A program made the position numbers and the translations under genes. The notes beneath the pieces are model-generated. The model searched no databases, was not told the origin of the DNA, and was given only the letters and a program-made list of their open reading frames with translations. Of a DNA stretch of 33,711 bases, positions 32,689 to 33,711 are shown one piece after another. This stretch comes from an uncultured Hyphomicrobiales bacterium. Its GTDB lineage: Bacteria; Pseudomonadota; Alphaproteobacteria; Rhizobiales; Hyphomicrobiaceae. The stretch is taken from assembly GCA_902826255.1 (NCBI GenBank), contig CADEEC010000014.1, positions 2,480-36,190 on the forward strand. Reading direction: 5' to 3'. Position 1 is the first letter of the stretch; the number at the start of each line of letters is the position of its first letter.

Positions 32689-33539
32689 GCCGCCCTCCCT
32701 TTGCGCGCGTACGGCGCGAAGGCGTCCGGCCCCTTCTTCATCACGTTGGCCTCCATCCAGGCCTTGAAGCTGTCGCGGTCGCGCGAGATCTCGTCCCACG
32801 TCTCGTAGAAGGCGTTGTCGCGCTTGTAGTAGCCCTGAGCGTAGGAGGGATGCGTGCCGCCCGGCACCACCGATACGGCCGTCACGGTCCAGTGCGGCAG
32901 GATGCAGGCGTTGAAGGAGCGCGGCCCGAAATCGTCGACGACTTCTTCCACCGTCACCAGCGAGCGCTTGGCGGACAGCACCGCTTCCTTCTGCACGCCG
33001 ACGATGCCCTCCAGCATCACGTTGCCGGCGCGATCCGCCCTCTGCGCGTGGATGATGGCACTGTCGAGCTGCATGGCCGGCACGGTGGCCAGCGCCTCGC
33101 CGGTGTAGGGGCAGGTGACGGACTTGATGTTTGGGTTCACCCGCGGCAGCTCGGCGCCGCGATAACCGCGGAACACGGCGAACGGCAGCCCGGCCGCGCC
33201 TGCCTCGTAGGCATTGGCCATCGCCGCGTGGCTGTGCTCCTCGATCTCCAGCGGTTGCGGCCAGTTCTTCTCGTAGGCATCGCGGAATCGGTGCAGCGAT
33301 CCGACGCCCGGATTGCCGCCCCAGGAGAACACCATCTTGTTGACGCCGCCCATGCCGATCATCTGGTCGTAGAGGATGTCGGGGGTCATGCGGACGAGGG
33401 TCAGGCCCTTGCGCTTCTGGCGGATGGCCTCGTGGCCGGCCGCGTAGGGGATGAGGTGCGTGAAGCCTTCGAAAGCGGCTTTGTCGCCGTCGCGCACGAC
33501 CTCTTCGACAGCAGCGGAAAGGGGCAGGAGCCTTGCCAT
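32685..33539 (-). CDS. catI: 3-oxoadipate CoA-transferase subunit A (CatI type)
   Basis: Alpha subunit (284 residues) partnering CatJ; together they make 3-oxoadipyl-CoA in the beta-ketoadipate pathway. Typical features are EEVVRDGDKAAFEGFTHLIP near the N-terminus, LVRMTPDILYDQMIGMGGVN, FSWGGNPGVGSLHRFRDA, and a central GNVMLEGIVGVQKEAVLSAK. It is the first gene of the minus-strand unit catI-catJ-pcaH-pcaG. The upstream 172 bases to the window edge carry an inverted repeat that may be the operator. The intervening pathway genes (pcaB, pcaC, pcaD, thiolase) are not in the window. Confidence 0.9.
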   Translation of the reverse strand: MARLLPLSAAVEEVVRDGDKAAFEGFTHLIPYAAGHEAIRQKRKGLTLVRMTPDILYDQMIGMGGVNKMVFSWGGNPGVGSLHRFRDAYEKNWPQPLEIEEHSHAAMANAYEAGAAGLPFAVFRGYRGAELPRVNPNIKSVTCPYTGEALATVPAMQLDSAIIHAQRADRAGNVMLEGIVGVQKEAVLSAKRSLVTVEEVVDDFGPRSFNACILPHWTVTAVSVVPGGTHPSYAQGYYKRDNAFYETWDEISRDRDSFKAWMEANVMKKGPDAFAPYARKGRAA

Positions 33540-33576
33540 TCGGGTGTCCCGGCGAGGATTGAAGATCGGCTAGTTA

Positions 33577-33594
33577 TTGCGCCTGGCCGCGCAA
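33577..33594. promoter_or_regulatory. inverted repeat upstream of catI, candidate operator
   Basis: TTGCGC-CTGGCC-GCGCAA is a perfect 6-6-6 inverted repeat, 37 bases before the catI ATG (CTGGCC is the spacer). It is well placed for a regulator of the aromatic-degradation unit, for example of LysR (PcaQ) or IclR (PcaR/PcaU) type, though it does not match a specific consensus I know. It could also form a short RNA hairpin in the leader. Nothing else was recognised between 33540 and 33711. Confidence 0.35.
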
Positions 33595-33711
33595 AAGCAA
33601 GCCTGCAATCTGTCATCCCGGCTCTCGTCGCCAGGATCCTGCTGCACGCCGATCGGTCGGTCGCAACCGCCCATTGCCTCGCTTCACGCACGCGCCGTGC
33701 CTCCCCGGCGT

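Overview
The window is GC-rich, densely coded and has Gram-negative hallmarks: a TonB-dependent outer-membrane receptor, TRAP transporters, Tat- and Sec-exported binding proteins, and a beta-ketoadipate branch. The gene families point to a metabolically versatile soil or aquatic proteobacterium, Alpha- (Hyphomicrobiales-like) or Betaproteobacteria (Burkholderiales-like). I cannot decide between these from sequence alone. I saw no rRNA, tRNA, CRISPR array, insertion sequence or prophage.

Layout. (1) 1-3769, lipid block: the C-terminal part of a WS/DGAT wax-ester/triacylglycerol synthase with a long basic tail, an alpha/beta hydrolase, and a convergent long-chain acyl-CoA synthetase. (2) 4067-10919, a LacI-controlled catabolic operon on the minus strand: HisD/HpsN-type zinc dehydrogenase, Tat-exported solute-binding protein, two MalF/MalG-type permeases and a UgpC/MalK-type ATPase, with a divergent lacI-family gene. 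A perfect 14-bp LacI-type operator (9778-9791) lies next to a good promoter in the divergent gap. (3) 10923-22157, a long minus-strand run: GntR/FCD regulator, TRAP transporter 2 (P-Q-M), FAD oxidoreductase, a leaderless PhnD-like binding protein, a TPR protein, then TRAP transporter 1 (P-Q-M), which seems to have its own promoter. (4) 22264-24015, divergent from gntR: a PhyH-type Fe(II)/2-oxoglutarate dioxygenase and a PanB-like protein that has lost two of the three Mg ligands of true PanB. A shared 17-bp A/T-rich motif lies upstream of both phyH and TRAP2, so the GntR protein probably controls both arms. (5) 24145-26429, cobalamin riboswitch and btuB-type receptor. (6) 26623-30456, a 1087-residue TIR - membrane helix - 15xWD40 protein followed by a small isoprenylcysteine-methyltransferase-like membrane protein. 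(7) 30461-33539, a minus-strand operon for protocatechuate ring cleavage and 3-oxoadipate activation: catI, catJ, pcaH, pcaG.

The most interesting items are the TIR-TM-WD40 protein, whose TIR domain has Gln where NADase TIRs have the catalytic Glu; the PhyH/degenerate-PanB/TRAP/FAD-oxidoreductase cluster of unknown substrate; the HpsN-like dehydrogenase/ABC operon with a clear operator; and the histone-like tail on the lipid synthase. All functional assignments rest on motif recognition by eye; no database search was run.
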